From: Candidatus Schekmanbacteria bacterium | GTDB lineage: Bacteria > CSSED10-310 > JACPHN01 | NCBI GenBank assembly: GCA_016188575.1 | Contig: JACPHN010000266.1 | Coordinates: forward strand, 1 to 51,587 | Length of the DNA stretch: 51,587 nt | Reading direction: 5' to 3' | Shown here: positions 34,401 to 42,681 of the stretch, in pieces | Layout of the letters: the number at the start of each line of letters is the position of its first letter | Numbering within the stretch: position 1 is the stretch's first letter | The notes under the pieces: model-generated | Databases searched by the model: none | Seen by the model: only the letters and a program-made list of their open reading frames with translations | What the model was told of the DNA's origin: nothing | Position numbers and translations under genes: made by a program

Positions 34401-35340
34401 GGGCCGCGAAACCGCTCAGGCCGCCGGCCTGATGGTCCGTTTCGCGTCTCTATTGGAGCAGCGTGGCGAGGTTTCCGAGGCGCTCCTGTGGTACGAGCAG
34501 GCGCTCGGCAGGTTCCGCCACACCGGGGTGCGCAGCGGCGAAGCCGGCGCGCTCGGTAGCTTGGGGCGGCTGCGAGCACGTTGTGGACAGCTCGACCAGG
34601 CGGCGACTCTTCTCGAGCAGGCCGTGGGGATCGACGTTGAGCTCAGCCCGTCGCGCGACACGCTGCGCCGGCAACTGCAGCTCGCAGCGGTACGCGGTGA
34701 GCGCGGCGATCTGGAGCGGTCCCGAAGCGAGCTAGTCGTAATCGCAGCGCAGGCGAGCGAGCTCGGGGATGCGGTTACTGCCGCCGAGTGCCGGCTGGCG
34801 CTGGCCCGCCTGGCCGTGGTTGTCGGGGATCGCCGGGCGGCTCGCGCCGAGCTTGCCGAGCTCCTGTCGGCGCCCGCCGCCAGCGACGATCGGGACGTGT
34901 CCGAGCTCGTGGTCGCCGCGCAGGCGCTGGCGCTGTGTGTGCCAAACGTCGCTGCGGCGGCGCCGCCACCGGCCGCCGACGTCCTTGCCGAGCGCGCCGA
35001 CCGCCTCACCGACCCGGCGCTTGCGGTCTGGACGCTGCTCGCTGTCGGCCACGGTTACCTCGCGGCGCGGCGCGTCTCCGAGGCCCTGGAGTGCGCCCGG
35101 CGAGCTCGCCGGCGCGCGGTCTCTGCCTCGGCCGATTTCCTCGTTCTCCTGACCCTGGCCGCGGAGGTCGGTGCGCTCACGGTCGGCGGTGCGAGCTCGA
35201 CCGCCACGGCGGCCCGGCAGGCTTTGGAGGCGGCGCACGACCGGCTGGCAACGGCGTGCTCCGCCGAGACCACCGCCGCACTCCGGCGACATCCTTCACT
35301 TGCCTGGCTCGAGCAAGGCGATGTCACCTTCTCCGCGTGA
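31468..35340 (+). CDS. Serine/threonine kinase-ATPase-TPR protein, paralogue 2
   Basis: 1290 aa from the ATG at 31468, which aligns with the start of paralogue 1 (MTAPAGATP versus MTVPEGAQR); frames starting at 31372 add a Cys/Arg-rich leader absent from the paralogue. The kinase domain has EIGRGGMGVVYRGHD, catalytic Lys in ALKAPLVADPE, HRDLKPGNV, MDFGLVSAAS and YMSPEQISGQD. The ATPase has Walker A GERGAGKS. TPR-like repeats fill the C-terminal third. Near-identical blocks with the protein at 19953 (QRFHLEARVLRRL, ISGQDVD) show duplication. It is convergent with the 672-aa putative toxin gene, 43 bases apart. Likely a cytoplasmic signalling hub. Confidence 0.92.
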   Translation: MTAPAGATPDISLPPPGDGEPSAVFPPAATGFPFAVGTFVMDSEIGRGGMGVVYRGHDVTGRLVALKAPLVADPERLQRFHLEARVLRRLNHPGVVAVLDHGDVNGWPYFVMEHVAGKPLTRALVRPSAAAPEGDNEATRLPSEAADALGAAQAFARFRHLVCQHIAELCDALEHVHGQGLVHRDLKPGNVLVGAGGQVKLMDFGLVSAASARLNLTVPGQLLGTIRYMSPEQISGQDVDPRTDLYSVGVLLYELLAGKRPFDADTFGPILLGHLQLAPPDPVTLETRLDRPLAAVILRCLEKRPEQRYPSAKTLGDQLRALIDADRTLQVRAASATAGRQVKRDDGAALVAPAATWSHEAAATIAAIEALVGASGLSWAAVRGERGAGKSRYLSEVGRRAASRSAMVLRAELRRDAGGPASLFGELMAPVVAPLKRASAAAVAAALGRHARLLVPLMAGVADLPGVRAMPAPLEVHGKLTFARSLSYLARVLRHIGRDRPIALMVDGLHHAGLQTIQAVGAVARTIAAPAGGRAGSCLLVVSCGDEPDGPDSAKKIAELCRDLGRQPAISARLSSLDAGAAERVVVSMLGQSAPEGLLAAVLHLSSGIPGALVEAMRLLVSIGALRRPEGAGWTFDASSAGALGGGGRHIEMLAERLSAVLRARAGELSAAAGTMLELASVLASGFAVELLMGIWEADGSSGAAGLDALQELRERGLLCEASTDGGYALSPRPLAGLVQSGLSPERRREVNARAAQRLVRGGSPRLDEALAAARHFSAASSNQDAIDWYLYAARAALAAYAHDTAIMAFRDVLVLGGHDLDPKQRAGISCELGRVLDLAGKLSEALSEVSRARFLARAAGQRDLALEAGVARVDLMTRLGKVDEAIAAAEALQGEASETADLRARARYWTSFAAALMARSEPSGAREHYTLALEAWTNLGATDDIQRTLGDLAEIDVHLGEPVHAEQRYRRALDLAGGRETAQAAGLMVRFASLLEQRGEVSEALLWYEQALGRFRHTGVRSGEAGALGSLGRLRARCGQLDQAATLLEQAVGIDVELSPSRDTLRRQLQLAAVRGERGDLERSRSELVVIAAQASELGDAVTAAECRLALARLAVVVGDRRAARAELAELLSAPAASDDRDVSELVVAAQALALCVPNVAAAAPPPAADVLAERADRLTDPALAVWTLLAVGHGYLAARRVSEALECARRARRRAVSASADFLVLLTLAAEVGALTVGGASSTATAARQALEAAHDRLATACSAETTAALRRHPSLAWLEQGDVTFSA

Positions 35341-35383
35341 GCACCCGGCTGAGCGGGGCTCCTCGCGCCGAGCAGATCTCCTC

Positions 35384-37402
35384 CTACTTCCGCTTGATCA
35401 GCTCGAGCGTCACGGGATCGACAAGGTTCGTTTTGCCGAATCCCACCGGCGGCACGAATCCCGTATCCACCTGCTCGTGCTCCTCGGGTGACAGCTCGAC
35501 GAGATCGTACCGCAGCAGCCGCGCCAGCCGGGCTCGCTGTTGCTCGTCCGTCGTCCCGGCGTGGAGGAGTTGGAGCATGTTGTAGCCGCCATAAGCCCCC
35601 AGCAGTCGCTCGAGATAGGCGTCGCTTTGCGCGAGCAGCTCTCGGGCACAGCTCTCGGCGTCGTCACCGCCCGCCGCGAGCCGCTGCCGCCACTCTCTGA
35701 TCCACGCGTTGTTGCTATGCGTGTATTTTTGCTCGAGCTGGCGCGTCTTCTGCTCGTCTACCGGCACCTGGATCTCCGGATGTACGCCGATCGCACTTTC
35801 GCCAAGATCAAACAGCGTGCCGGGACCGTACTCGACCACCTTCTTGGCGAGCTCGGCCGGGATCCCGATCAGAAAGTCCAGGCCGGCAATTCGCAAGACC
35901 TCTTTGGGGACGTACGTGCCGGCATCAATGACGTTTTCGGCGAGCTTGTCGGGGCGCAGGAGCTGCTCCAGGCCGGGCCCATGAACCTTGACGCCATCCG
36001 GCGCGGCGGTGAAGATTTTCTCGACAGCCTGGTCGACAGCGGCCGGCGATCCGGTGCGGTAGGCTTCGAGCAGCTCGCGGGTGGCTTCCGTCGCCGCCAG
36101 CGCGGAAGGCTTCAGATTGCCCATCAGCCGGTCCGGTTCCCCGTCGGTCCAGATCGCATCCCGAGAATCGATGCACTCATGGGTGTACGGGTAGACCTGA
36201 AAGGCGACGATCGGGGCGTGTGGGTCGCCGAGCTTCTGGCGCATGACGTGTGCCTCGGAGTAGCTGTCCTGAACATTGTGCACGGCCAGACCCAGGTAGC
36301 GCAGCGCTTCGTCCCGGTGCTGTTTGGCCTCGTCATGCCTGCCCAGGGCGTCCAGATTCCTCGCTGTTCTGTCCATGTCGAGCGCGGCACGCAGCGCCGT
36401 CCGGGCCCGTTCCTTGACCGCTTTCAGCACGTCGTCCCCGCAGGTCTCCAGGGCGATGGGAATCGGATATCCCCCCTTGGCCAGCGCATGACTGTGCTGA
36501 ATTCGGGTGTCTGACTCGTCGCGAGGGCGAATTACCCGCCTGCCTCCTTCGATCAGGTCCATCTTGCCATCCTGATCGTCCTCCGAGGCGACGTCCAGTC
36601 GCCTCTGCGCAGTCGCGATGGCCGCCGCGTCCTTGCCGCTGAACCCTGCCGCCAGCGCGCCTCGCATCGTGAGCTCCTCGTGACCGATCGGCGACGTGAA
36701 AATCGGCGTCTTGGCAAACTGCCCGAAGAACTCGACATCCTGTGTCTTCGCGTCGATCGTGACGGCCCCCGTGTCCTGGTCGGCGCGGGCCATCTCGAGC
36801 TCGAGCGGAAGCAGCGGCGCGTCGGCGAGCACCCCCTTGCGGAAGATCTCCCCTTCATCGCCTTTCGCGTCCGCGCCGCCAAGCACCCGGTCGAGATGGT
36901 GACCGGCCTCCTCCATGATCACCTGAAACAGCGCCCGCGGCCGCTCCGCGACATCCTTGCTCACGTAGATCGTGCCGCCATCTTCAGGGGAATAAGCGCC
37001 ATCGTGTCCCCCGAGGTCCTCCTTGGTCGCGGTCGAGATGCGTGACGGGAAAGGAAAGGCGCCCGCTCGCGCCTGATCCAGTAGCCGAGCCAGGGTCGTC
37101 TCGTCGATCTTCGCTCCGTACGCCTGAGTCAAGACATCGCGGAAACGAGCGGGTGACTCTGTCGCCAGTCGCTTCATGGTCGACTGAAACTTGCGCAGGC
37201 AGCGCCGGTACATCTGCCGCGCCGGAGACAGGGCGACATCCGGTGATTCCAGCCGCGTCGATTCCAGGTGCCGGTCCGACAGCCCCAGGTCGTCGAACTC
37301 GTCCGCATGCATGGGAGTAGGCGCGAATGATTTGGACTCGGGTCGCTGGACTGGTTCGGTCAGGAGGTCCCGATTCGCGTTGATCTTGTTATCGATTCTC
37401 AA
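35384..37402 (-). CDS. Putative secreted toxin: EExGHxxD metallo-like domain plus PLC/S1-P1 nuclease-like domain
   Basis: 672 aa from a TTG at 37402, chosen because GGGAG lies about six bases upstream; longer frames overlap the divergent kinase gene. The first 60 residues are polar with no Sec signal. At about 160-190, IMEEAGHHLD followed by GDEGEIF resembles the EEIGHxxD...GDEGxxF region recalled from RTX-type and cyanobacterial hemolysin-like proteins, a possible metal-binding site. From about 240 a second domain starts GHEELTMRGAL and contains HSHAL (303-307) and HNVQDSYSEAH (375-385). The spacing H-x3-D-x5-H equals that of zinc phospholipase C and S1/P1 nucleases. The rest is helical. A sigma-54 promoter and tandem activator sites precede it. 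Substrate unknown. Confidence 0.78.
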   Translation of the reverse strand: MRIDNKINANRDLLTEPVQRPESKSFAPTPMHADEFDDLGLSDRHLESTRLESPDVALSPARQMYRRCLRKFQSTMKRLATESPARFRDVLTQAYGAKIDETTLARLLDQARAGAFPFPSRISTATKEDLGGHDGAYSPEDGGTIYVSKDVAERPRALFQVIMEEAGHHLDRVLGGADAKGDEGEIFRKGVLADAPLLPLELEMARADQDTGAVTIDAKTQDVEFFGQFAKTPIFTSPIGHEELTMRGALAAGFSGKDAAAIATAQRRLDVASEDDQDGKMDLIEGGRRVIRPRDESDTRIQHSHALAKGGYPIPIALETCGDDVLKAVKERARTALRAALDMDRTARNLDALGRHDEAKQHRDEALRYLGLAVHNVQDSYSEAHVMRQKLGDPHAPIVAFQVYPYTHECIDSRDAIWTDGEPDRLMGNLKPSALAATEATRELLEAYRTGSPAAVDQAVEKIFTAAPDGVKVHGPGLEQLLRPDKLAENVIDAGTYVPKEVLRIAGLDFLIGIPAELAKKVVEYGPGTLFDLGESAIGVHPEIQVPVDEQKTRQLEQKYTHSNNAWIREWRQRLAAGGDDAESCARELLAQSDAYLERLLGAYGGYNMLQLLHAGTTDEQQRARLARLLRYDLVELSPEEHEQVDTGFVPPVGFGKTNLVDPVTLELIKRK

Positions 37403-37466
37403 GTGGGTCTCCCTTGTTAGTGGGTTTGAGTGAGCGGCGCCGGGGCGGCGGGTTCCCAGCAGGAAA

Positions 37467-37482
37467 TGCAAGAAGTCGGCCA
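37467..37482 (-). promoter_or_regulatory. Sigma-54 (-24/-12) promoter of the 672-aa putative toxin gene
   Basis: On the minus strand TGGCCGACTTCTTGCA keeps TGGC and a perfect TTGCA at canonical spacing. It ends 64 bases before the TTG start at 37402. The 333-base divergent gap 37403-37735 holds this site, the enhancer pair at 37566 and a TTGACA hexamer (37634-37639) that may serve the plus-strand kinase. Confidence 0.62.
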
Positions 37483-37565
37483 GTGCCGCCGGCTCCGATG
37501 CCGGCAGCGGCGCGCCATACCAGAGCGGTTCGTCGCGCGTCCTCGTCCTCCGGGCACGGAGTATG

Positions 37566-37598
37566 AAGGAAACCCTTGATCGGCTAAAGGATGCCCTT
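37566..37598 (-). promoter_or_regulatory. Tandem AAGG-N4-CCTT enhancer-like sites, copy B
   Basis: AAGGAAACCCTT (37566-37577) and AAGGATGCCCTT (37587-37598) are perfect AAGG-N4-CCTT palindromes starting 21 bases apart, 84-131 bases upstream of the -24/-12 element. The first unit is identical, with its TGA prefix, to that at 27441-27454. Confidence 0.55.
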
Positions 37599-37735
37599 GG
37601 CTGGGCCGACTCCGCCTGATTCCACAGCGGACTTGACAAGACCGGCGGGTTCGCGACAAGTAACGTGGGAGCAATCACACGCGGTGCCGGCGCACCGCGG
37701 GTTCCGGGCTGTGGCGAGCTTGGAGGCGCAGCGGC

Positions 37736-39625
37736 TTGGCGATTCGATGTGAATCCTGTTCGGCCATTTGCGCCGAAGACAGTTGCTCTTGCCCGCAATG
37801 CGGAGCGCCCCTGCTCTTTGCAATGGATGGCGCACAAGACGGGCCCGCCGGCGCCTCAACCTCTCTGGGCGAACGCCAGGCTGTTTCCGCAGCTTCCGGG
37901 GCTCCGGCGGTCGTCGCCGTGGCACCCGGCGACCTCCTGCTGGGCAAGTATCGGATCGAGCGCGAGCTGGGCCGCGGCGCGATGGGAATCGTGTACCAGG
38001 CCGTCGATACCTTTATTGGGCGGCGCGTCGCGATCAAGACGGTCACGTTCGAAGGCGCCGCCACCGCCGAGGCCACCGCGGCTCTCGCGGCGCGCTTTAC
38101 CATCGAATCCCAGGCCGCCGGTCGCCTTTCACATCCGAACATTGTGACGATTCACGATGCCGGCAAGGCCGGTGAGCTCAGCTACATCGTCATGGAGCTG
38201 ATCGCAGGCAAGACGCTGGCGAGACTCATCCAAGAGAGCTCGGTGCCGCGACCTCAGGCCATCTCGATCGCCCGCCAGATCGCCGGTGCTCTCGCCTATG
38301 CGCATGCGCGAGGGATCATCCATCGCGACATCAAACCGGCCAATATCATGCTTTGCGCCGGGAACCAGGTCAAGATCGCGGACTTCGGGATCGCCAAAGT
38401 GGCCGCTGGCACGGCCCAATTCACGGCCACGGGCGACCTCATCGGCACTCCCGGATACATGTCGCCCGAACAGGCCAAGGGGGCACGCGTGGACGGCAGA
38501 TCCGACCTGTTTTCGCTCGCTGTGACCCTCTATCAGTGCGTCGCCGGCCGCCCCCCTTTCACGGGTGAGCACATCCCCGAGCTCCTGTACCACATCGTCT
38601 ACGCCGACGTTCCGCCGCTCGAGCTGACCAGCGCGCAGCTTCGTGATGCCTATACGGCCTTTTTCGCCCGGGCACTCGCCAAGGACCCGGATGTTCGCTT
38701 TCAGGATGGGGATGCTTTTGCTGAGGCGCTCGAGCACCTCGGCGCGCTCGAGGCCCAGCAGGCAGCCGCCGAAGAAGGCGCACCTGGTTTCTCCGGCACC
38801 CGCAAGGGGACGAACGGTGGTCCATCAGTTGCGGAAACGCCGCCACGGGTCGCCCGCAATCGGCAGATGGCGGGGCTCGCCACCGGCATCGCCGCCGCCG
38901 CCGCCGCGTTCGCCGTCGTCTCGCTTCGCTCCCCCGACATCGCGCCTTCATCTTCACCTGTTGCCATTTCGGCAGCGCGGGTCGAGAGGACCGTCGCCGG
39001 GCCGCTGGCAACACCGAGTCCGCCGGCGCCGCCGTTGACCCCATCTCAGTCCCCGCCGCCGTACCGTCGCCAGGTGGTGACCGGCTCGCAGCCGGTGGCA
39101 GCATCCCGCCGCATCCCCCGGCCGACAGCCGGCCCGCAGCTTCGTGCCGCTCCACCGCCTGTCCCCTCACCTACCGCCGACATCGCCGGACCCGAGATCA
39201 CTTCGCCTCCTGCACCCGACCTGATTCCCGCGCCAGCTCCCAGCATCCCGCCGCCCGCCCCACCGGCGGCGGCGGCGGCGGCGCTCGCACAGCTCTCGTT
39301 CGCCATGCCAGCAAGCGCCGAGCGCGGCAAGGAGCTGTCTCTCGAAGTCCGAGCAGAGGGCTTCGATGCCGAGCGCGTCGACATTTATTTCCGTACGGCG
39401 CCAGATCGGAGCTTCAGCAGCATTTCGATGACGAAAGTCGATGCCCGCCGCTATGCGGCCACGATCCCGGCGAAAGACCTTCGTGCAGAGAGCCTTTGGT
39501 TTTTCTTCGCCGCCCGCGATCACGTGGGCAAAACCGTGGAGCACGGCACGGCCTCCGAACCGCTGGCGCTCGAGCTGCGGGAGTCTCACCGCCACACTGC
39601 CGCCGAGATTCCGATCTCGTTTTAG
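37736..39625 (+). CDS. Membrane serine/threonine kinase with N-terminal zinc ribbon and extracytoplasmic beta domain
   Basis: 629 aa from a TTG at 37736 (GGAGG nine bases upstream). The N-terminus has Cys pairs of a zinc ribbon (C5, C8, C19, C22: CESC and CPQC). The kinase domain (about 72-350) has LGRGAMGIVY, VAIKTV, HRDIKPANI, ADFGIAK and GTPGYMSPEQAKG, a complete active set. A single membrane span lies near 381-400, then a long Pro/Ser-rich linker (about 405-515) and a folded beta-type domain to the end (LSFAMPASAERGKELSLEVR, VDIYFRTAPDRSF). The last part should be periplasmic and could sense the envelope. It is followed 26 bases later by an outer-membrane barrel gene, suggesting one transcript. 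Confidence 0.9.
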   Translation: MAIRCESCSAICAEDSCSCPQCGAPLLFAMDGAQDGPAGASTSLGERQAVSAASGAPAVVAVAPGDLLLGKYRIERELGRGAMGIVYQAVDTFIGRRVAIKTVTFEGAATAEATAALAARFTIESQAAGRLSHPNIVTIHDAGKAGELSYIVMELIAGKTLARLIQESSVPRPQAISIARQIAGALAYAHARGIIHRDIKPANIMLCAGNQVKIADFGIAKVAAGTAQFTATGDLIGTPGYMSPEQAKGARVDGRSDLFSLAVTLYQCVAGRPPFTGEHIPELLYHIVYADVPPLELTSAQLRDAYTAFFARALAKDPDVRFQDGDAFAEALEHLGALEAQQAAAEEGAPGFSGTRKGTNGGPSVAETPPRVARNRQMAGLATGIAAAAAAFAVVSLRSPDIAPSSSPVAISAARVERTVAGPLATPSPPAPPLTPSQSPPPYRRQVVTGSQPVAASRRIPRPTAGPQLRAAPPPVPSPTADIAGPEITSPPAPDLIPAPAPSIPPPAPPAAAAAALAQLSFAMPASAERGKELSLEVRAEGFDAERVDIYFRTAPDRSFSSISMTKVDARRYAATIPAKDLRAESLWFFFAARDHVGKTVEHGTASEPLALELRESHRHTAAEIPISF

Positions 39626-39650
39626 TACCGCTCACGACCCGGAGGAGTCC

Positions 39651-40433
39651 ATGCTTGGCTTGCTTGATCGTCCGCGAGGTCGCCCGGCGGTTGCTGCGGC
39701 GGTGGTGGCCCTGGCCGCGCTCCTGGTTGTGGCCCCCCAGCTCGCGGCGCAAACACCGCCTGCGGCCGACGTGTCAATTACGGCGGGCCTCAAGCTGTGG
39801 TACGCGAGCTGGAAATCCGACACCGGGGTCGCAACCATGAGCTCGGATAGCCAGATCCTCTGGGGTCAGACGGCGTCGCTGCGGGTAGGGCGATTCACGT
39901 TCGGCGCTAACCTCTTCGACTCCACGGGCGATTTCTCAGCCAGAACGACACATGAGGCGTCGGGCGAAGCCCTGACCTGGATCGGCGACAGGACAGACCT
40001 CGACCTCTACGTGTCGTATTCCGTCGCGCCCTACTTCCGACCGGTAATCGGCTACAAGAGCGTTAGCTCCAACATGAGCTTCGCGGTCCCCTCGGGATTC
40101 TCAACGTCCGGTGCGGTTCGCCTCTCCGGGCCATCCGTGGGGGCAGCACTGGCGATCCCCTTGGGCAGTCGACCGATGCTGGTCTCGGGATCGCTCACCT
40201 ATTCCCGCTTGAAAGCCCATCTGCGCGGCTCGGCGGGATTCGTCGAAAACGCGGAGGCCGCCGATACGGAAAACGCGTACGCGGCCGAGGTGGGCTTCGC
40301 GTACTCCCTGCGACCCGCGCTGATTGTTGCCGGCTATCGCTACCAGCACTTCAAGGCAGAGGGGTCCGACAGTGAAGGCGACCGCTTCGCAGGGGCGACG
40401 CTGACCCTGGTCTACACCCTCGGCCCGCCATGA
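39651..40433 (+). CDS. Outer-membrane beta-barrel protein
   Basis: 260 aa from the ATG at 39651 (GGAGGAG five bases upstream). A signal peptide (about 1-33, AAAVVALAALLVVAPQLAAQ) precedes alternating amphipathic strands with frequent aromatic girdle residues (LKLWYASWKSD, RVGRFTFGANLFD, DLYVSYSVAPYFRPVIGYK, LIVAGYRYQHFKAEG) and a terminal strand AGATLTLVYTL. It has the look of a small OmpW/OprF-like barrel of 8-12 strands; no exact family is recognised. It follows the zinc-ribbon kinase and its TGA overlaps the start of the next gene (ATGA). Confidence 0.78.
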   Translation: MLGLLDRPRGRPAVAAAVVALAALLVVAPQLAAQTPPAADVSITAGLKLWYASWKSDTGVATMSSDSQILWGQTASLRVGRFTFGANLFDSTGDFSARTTHEASGEALTWIGDRTDLDLYVSYSVAPYFRPVIGYKSVSSNMSFAVPSGFSTSGAVRLSGPSVGAALAIPLGSRPMLVSGSLTYSRLKAHLRGSAGFVENAEAADTENAYAAEVGFAYSLRPALIVAGYRYQHFKAEGSDSEGDRFAGATLTLVYTLGPP

Positions 40434-40990
40434 TCTGGTCTGGGCGCCGCCCACACCTCGCGCGACCTCGCCGCGACGTGGCGCTCGGTCACTCCATGGT
40501 GCGGGGTGCAGTGTTCAGGAATCCTGTGACGGAGTTGTCGTCCAGACGAGATGTAGGCCTTGCCATGACGGCGGCCGGTGCATTGTTTGCCATTCCTGGC
40601 GCTTTGGCCTTCTGGTTGGAGCTCAGCGCGCTCGGTCTGTTCGGAATTCCGTTTGTGATCTTCGGGCTGGGTCTTTGGGCGGCAGGCGGGCTGCTCGTCG
40701 CGGGAGTTACCATGAGGACGGCGACGGCACTGTTCTTCGCCTCAACGTATGTGACGTTCGTGACCATCGCGGCTCTCGCGGCCGGCGTCGCCTTCCCGTC
40801 CGCGCTGGTGCTGCTCGCGGGAGCTCTCGGCGAGCGTGCGGTGACGTCGCCGCCGCTCTACGTGCGAATGTTCTTTGCGCTCTTGGGCCTCGCCGTGTCC
40901 GCGGGTCTCGCGCTGATCGCCGTAGGCGTAATCATGCGGCCGGAGGTCCGGCCATGGAGCGACAATGACGGCAGCCGACCGATGCGATAG
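40430..40990 (+). CDS. Small integral membrane protein, hypothetical
   Basis: 186 aa with four predicted membrane helices (about 45-65, 67-90, 98-125 and 142-166) and a basic N-terminus. The ATG at 40430 overlaps the stop of the barrel gene (ATGA), implying translational coupling; an internal ATG at 40496 would skip an Arg-rich leader and is possible. No family recognised. The operon order kinase, outer-membrane barrel, inner-membrane protein suggests an envelope function. The following gap, 40991-41203, shows no gene. Confidence 0.65.
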   Translation: MIWSGRRPHLARPRRDVALGHSMVRGAVFRNPVTELSSRRDVGLAMTAAGALFAIPGALAFWLELSALGLFGIPFVIFGLGLWAAGGLLVAGVTMRTATALFFASTYVTFVTIAALAAGVAFPSALVLLAGALGERAVTSPPLYVRMFFALLGLAVSAGLALIAVGVIMRPEVRPWSDNDGSRPMR

Positions 40991-41203
40991 TGACCTCGGC
41001 GCGGCCTTGGCGCTGGCGTGCTGGCGCGTGCAATCGTGGCTGCGGGGCAGGGCCCGGAGGGCAGCGCCGCGGCTTTACCGCAGCAGCGGCGGCCGATCCC
41101 CGCCTGTTTGAGCCGGTCTCGCGCCGCAAGCCTCGGCCTTCAGGCGGAGTCAGGCGCCTTCCCCTTGGCGAGCTCGGACCCGAGGGATGAGCGGGGTCGC
41201 GCC

Positions 41204-42559
41204 TCAGCGGCGGTCCTGGCCGTCCGGCGCCGCTCCCGCTTCCCCGCTACCGCGGTCCGGCGCCACCGGCGCCGCGTTCGTCCCGGCGGTGCCACCGCTC
41301 CCGACCGCCGCGGCGGCGCTCTCCCGCAAGGCGTGGCGCACGATGGCTACCAGCATTTCGTTACGCGGAATCTTCTTGCCGTTGAGGAACAGCGCGGGTG
41401 TGCCGCGCACGCCGGCGCGCTCGCCCTCCTCGATGTCGCGCTTCAGAATCGCCGCGGTATCCGGGGCGTCAAGACACGCCGCCATCGCCTCCGCGTCGAG
41501 TCCGGCCTGCCTGGCTATGCGCAGCACGTCGTCCTTGCTCGGATTGCGTGGCGGATCGCGAAGCACCAGGTCGTGCAGCTCCCAGAAGCGGCCCTGCCCC
41601 TCCGCGCAGATTCCCGCCATCGCCAGCAGGCAGGCGCCGGGGTGCAACGTCTGCCCAAATCCCGGATTGCAGCTCAGCTCGAGTGGGAAGTGCCGATAAG
41701 CAATCGCGAGCCGGCCGCCGCTGCGCTCGCGAAGTGCCTCCACCGTAATCGCCATGCGCTGGCAGTGCGGGCACAGAAAGTCCGAAAACATGCTCAGAAG
41801 CAGCGGGCCGCCAGCCGCGCCACCCCCCGCGTCACCCTGCGCGCCGCGCACCGCGACGCGCTCCTGCGCCAGTGCCACCGGGGGCGCCTCGGCGAGCTGG
41901 CGGAACAGCCGGTCGCTGCGGTATTCTTCGAGCTTGCGCGGATCATCCAGGATTTCCTGCAGGCGCTGCGCCTCGGCGGCACTCTCCGCGGTGGACGCTG
42001 CGACGCTTCCTGCCGCTGTCGCCATGGCCATGGCGACCACGCCGAAGATCCAACTCGCCGCCACGATGCGCCCAATCCGCGTGCACGCGAGTGCCCGCAC
42101 CGCCAGCGCGCGACCCCGGACAGGCAACAGCGCCAGCAGCGCGCCGGCGCCAAGCACGTACGTCGCGATGCACAGTCGGCAATAGGCGTCGATGGCAAAT
42201 GCCTGCACACCGAGCAGGATCAGGTCCGCGACGGCGGCGAGCACCAGTGCTCCGAAAGCGACGAACCCGGCACCTGCGCGCTCGTCGCCCTCCCCGGCGA
42301 CCGTCGCGAGCACGCACAGGTAAGCGATCGACAGGTAGAACAGCAACCCTGCAGCGGCGAGCGGCACCGGCCCGACGGCCGCATAGGCACTTTGCCCCAC
42401 GGTCTCGCAGCCGGACGGCGCACCCGCGGTCCCGCCGCAGAGCTGCGCGGTCACGCCACCGGGGGCGAGCGCGCCATAGTGCTCCAGAAGCAGCACGCCG
42501 GAGAGACCGGCGGCGATTGCCATGAGAAGTGCCGCGCCGAGAAGTCGCCAAGGTTTCAT
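41204..42559 (-). CDS. Vitamin K epoxide reductase fused to DsbA-like thioredoxin
   Basis: 451 aa. The first 180 residues are a VKOR membrane domain with five helices, the loop cysteines C41 and C51 (GCETV) and the active-site pair C127/C130 (YCRLC). A periplasmic DsbA/DsbG-like thioredoxin domain follows (about 250-425) with FSDFLCPHCQ (C263/C266) and the cis-Pro region GVRGTPALFLNG. Fusion makes a self-contained disulfide-forming machine: thioredoxin oxidises exported proteins and VKOR re-oxidises it with quinone. The tail after 425 is Gly/Ala-rich and disordered. It lies 122 bases after the MFS gene on the same strand and might be cotranscribed. Confidence 0.93.
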   Translation of the reverse strand: MKPWRLLGAALLMAIAAGLSGVLLLEHYGALAPGGVTAQLCGGTAGAPSGCETVGQSAYAAVGPVPLAAAGLLFYLSIAYLCVLATVAGEGDERAGAGFVAFGALVLAAVADLILLGVQAFAIDAYCRLCIATYVLGAGALLALLPVRGRALAVRALACTRIGRIVAASWIFGVVAMAMATAAGSVAASTAESAAEAQRLQEILDDPRKLEEYRSDRLFRQLAEAPPVALAQERVAVRGAQGDAGGGAAGGPLLLSMFSDFLCPHCQRMAITVEALRERSGGRLAIAYRHFPLELSCNPGFGQTLHPGACLLAMAGICAEGQGRFWELHDLVLRDPPRNPSKDDVLRIARQAGLDAEAMAACLDAPDTAAILKRDIEEGERAGVRGTPALFLNGKKIPRNEMLVAIVRHALRESAAAAVGSGGTAGTNAAPVAPDRGSGEAGAAPDGQDRR

Positions 42560-42681
42560 GTGGAGCCCTGCGCCGTTGTTCGCACCAGTCTATCCCTATC
42601 CGCACCGTCCGCGCCGACTCACTCATGTCCACCGGCGCCAGCGCCTCCCTACAATAGCATGCGCGGACCGCAGCGGCGAGC

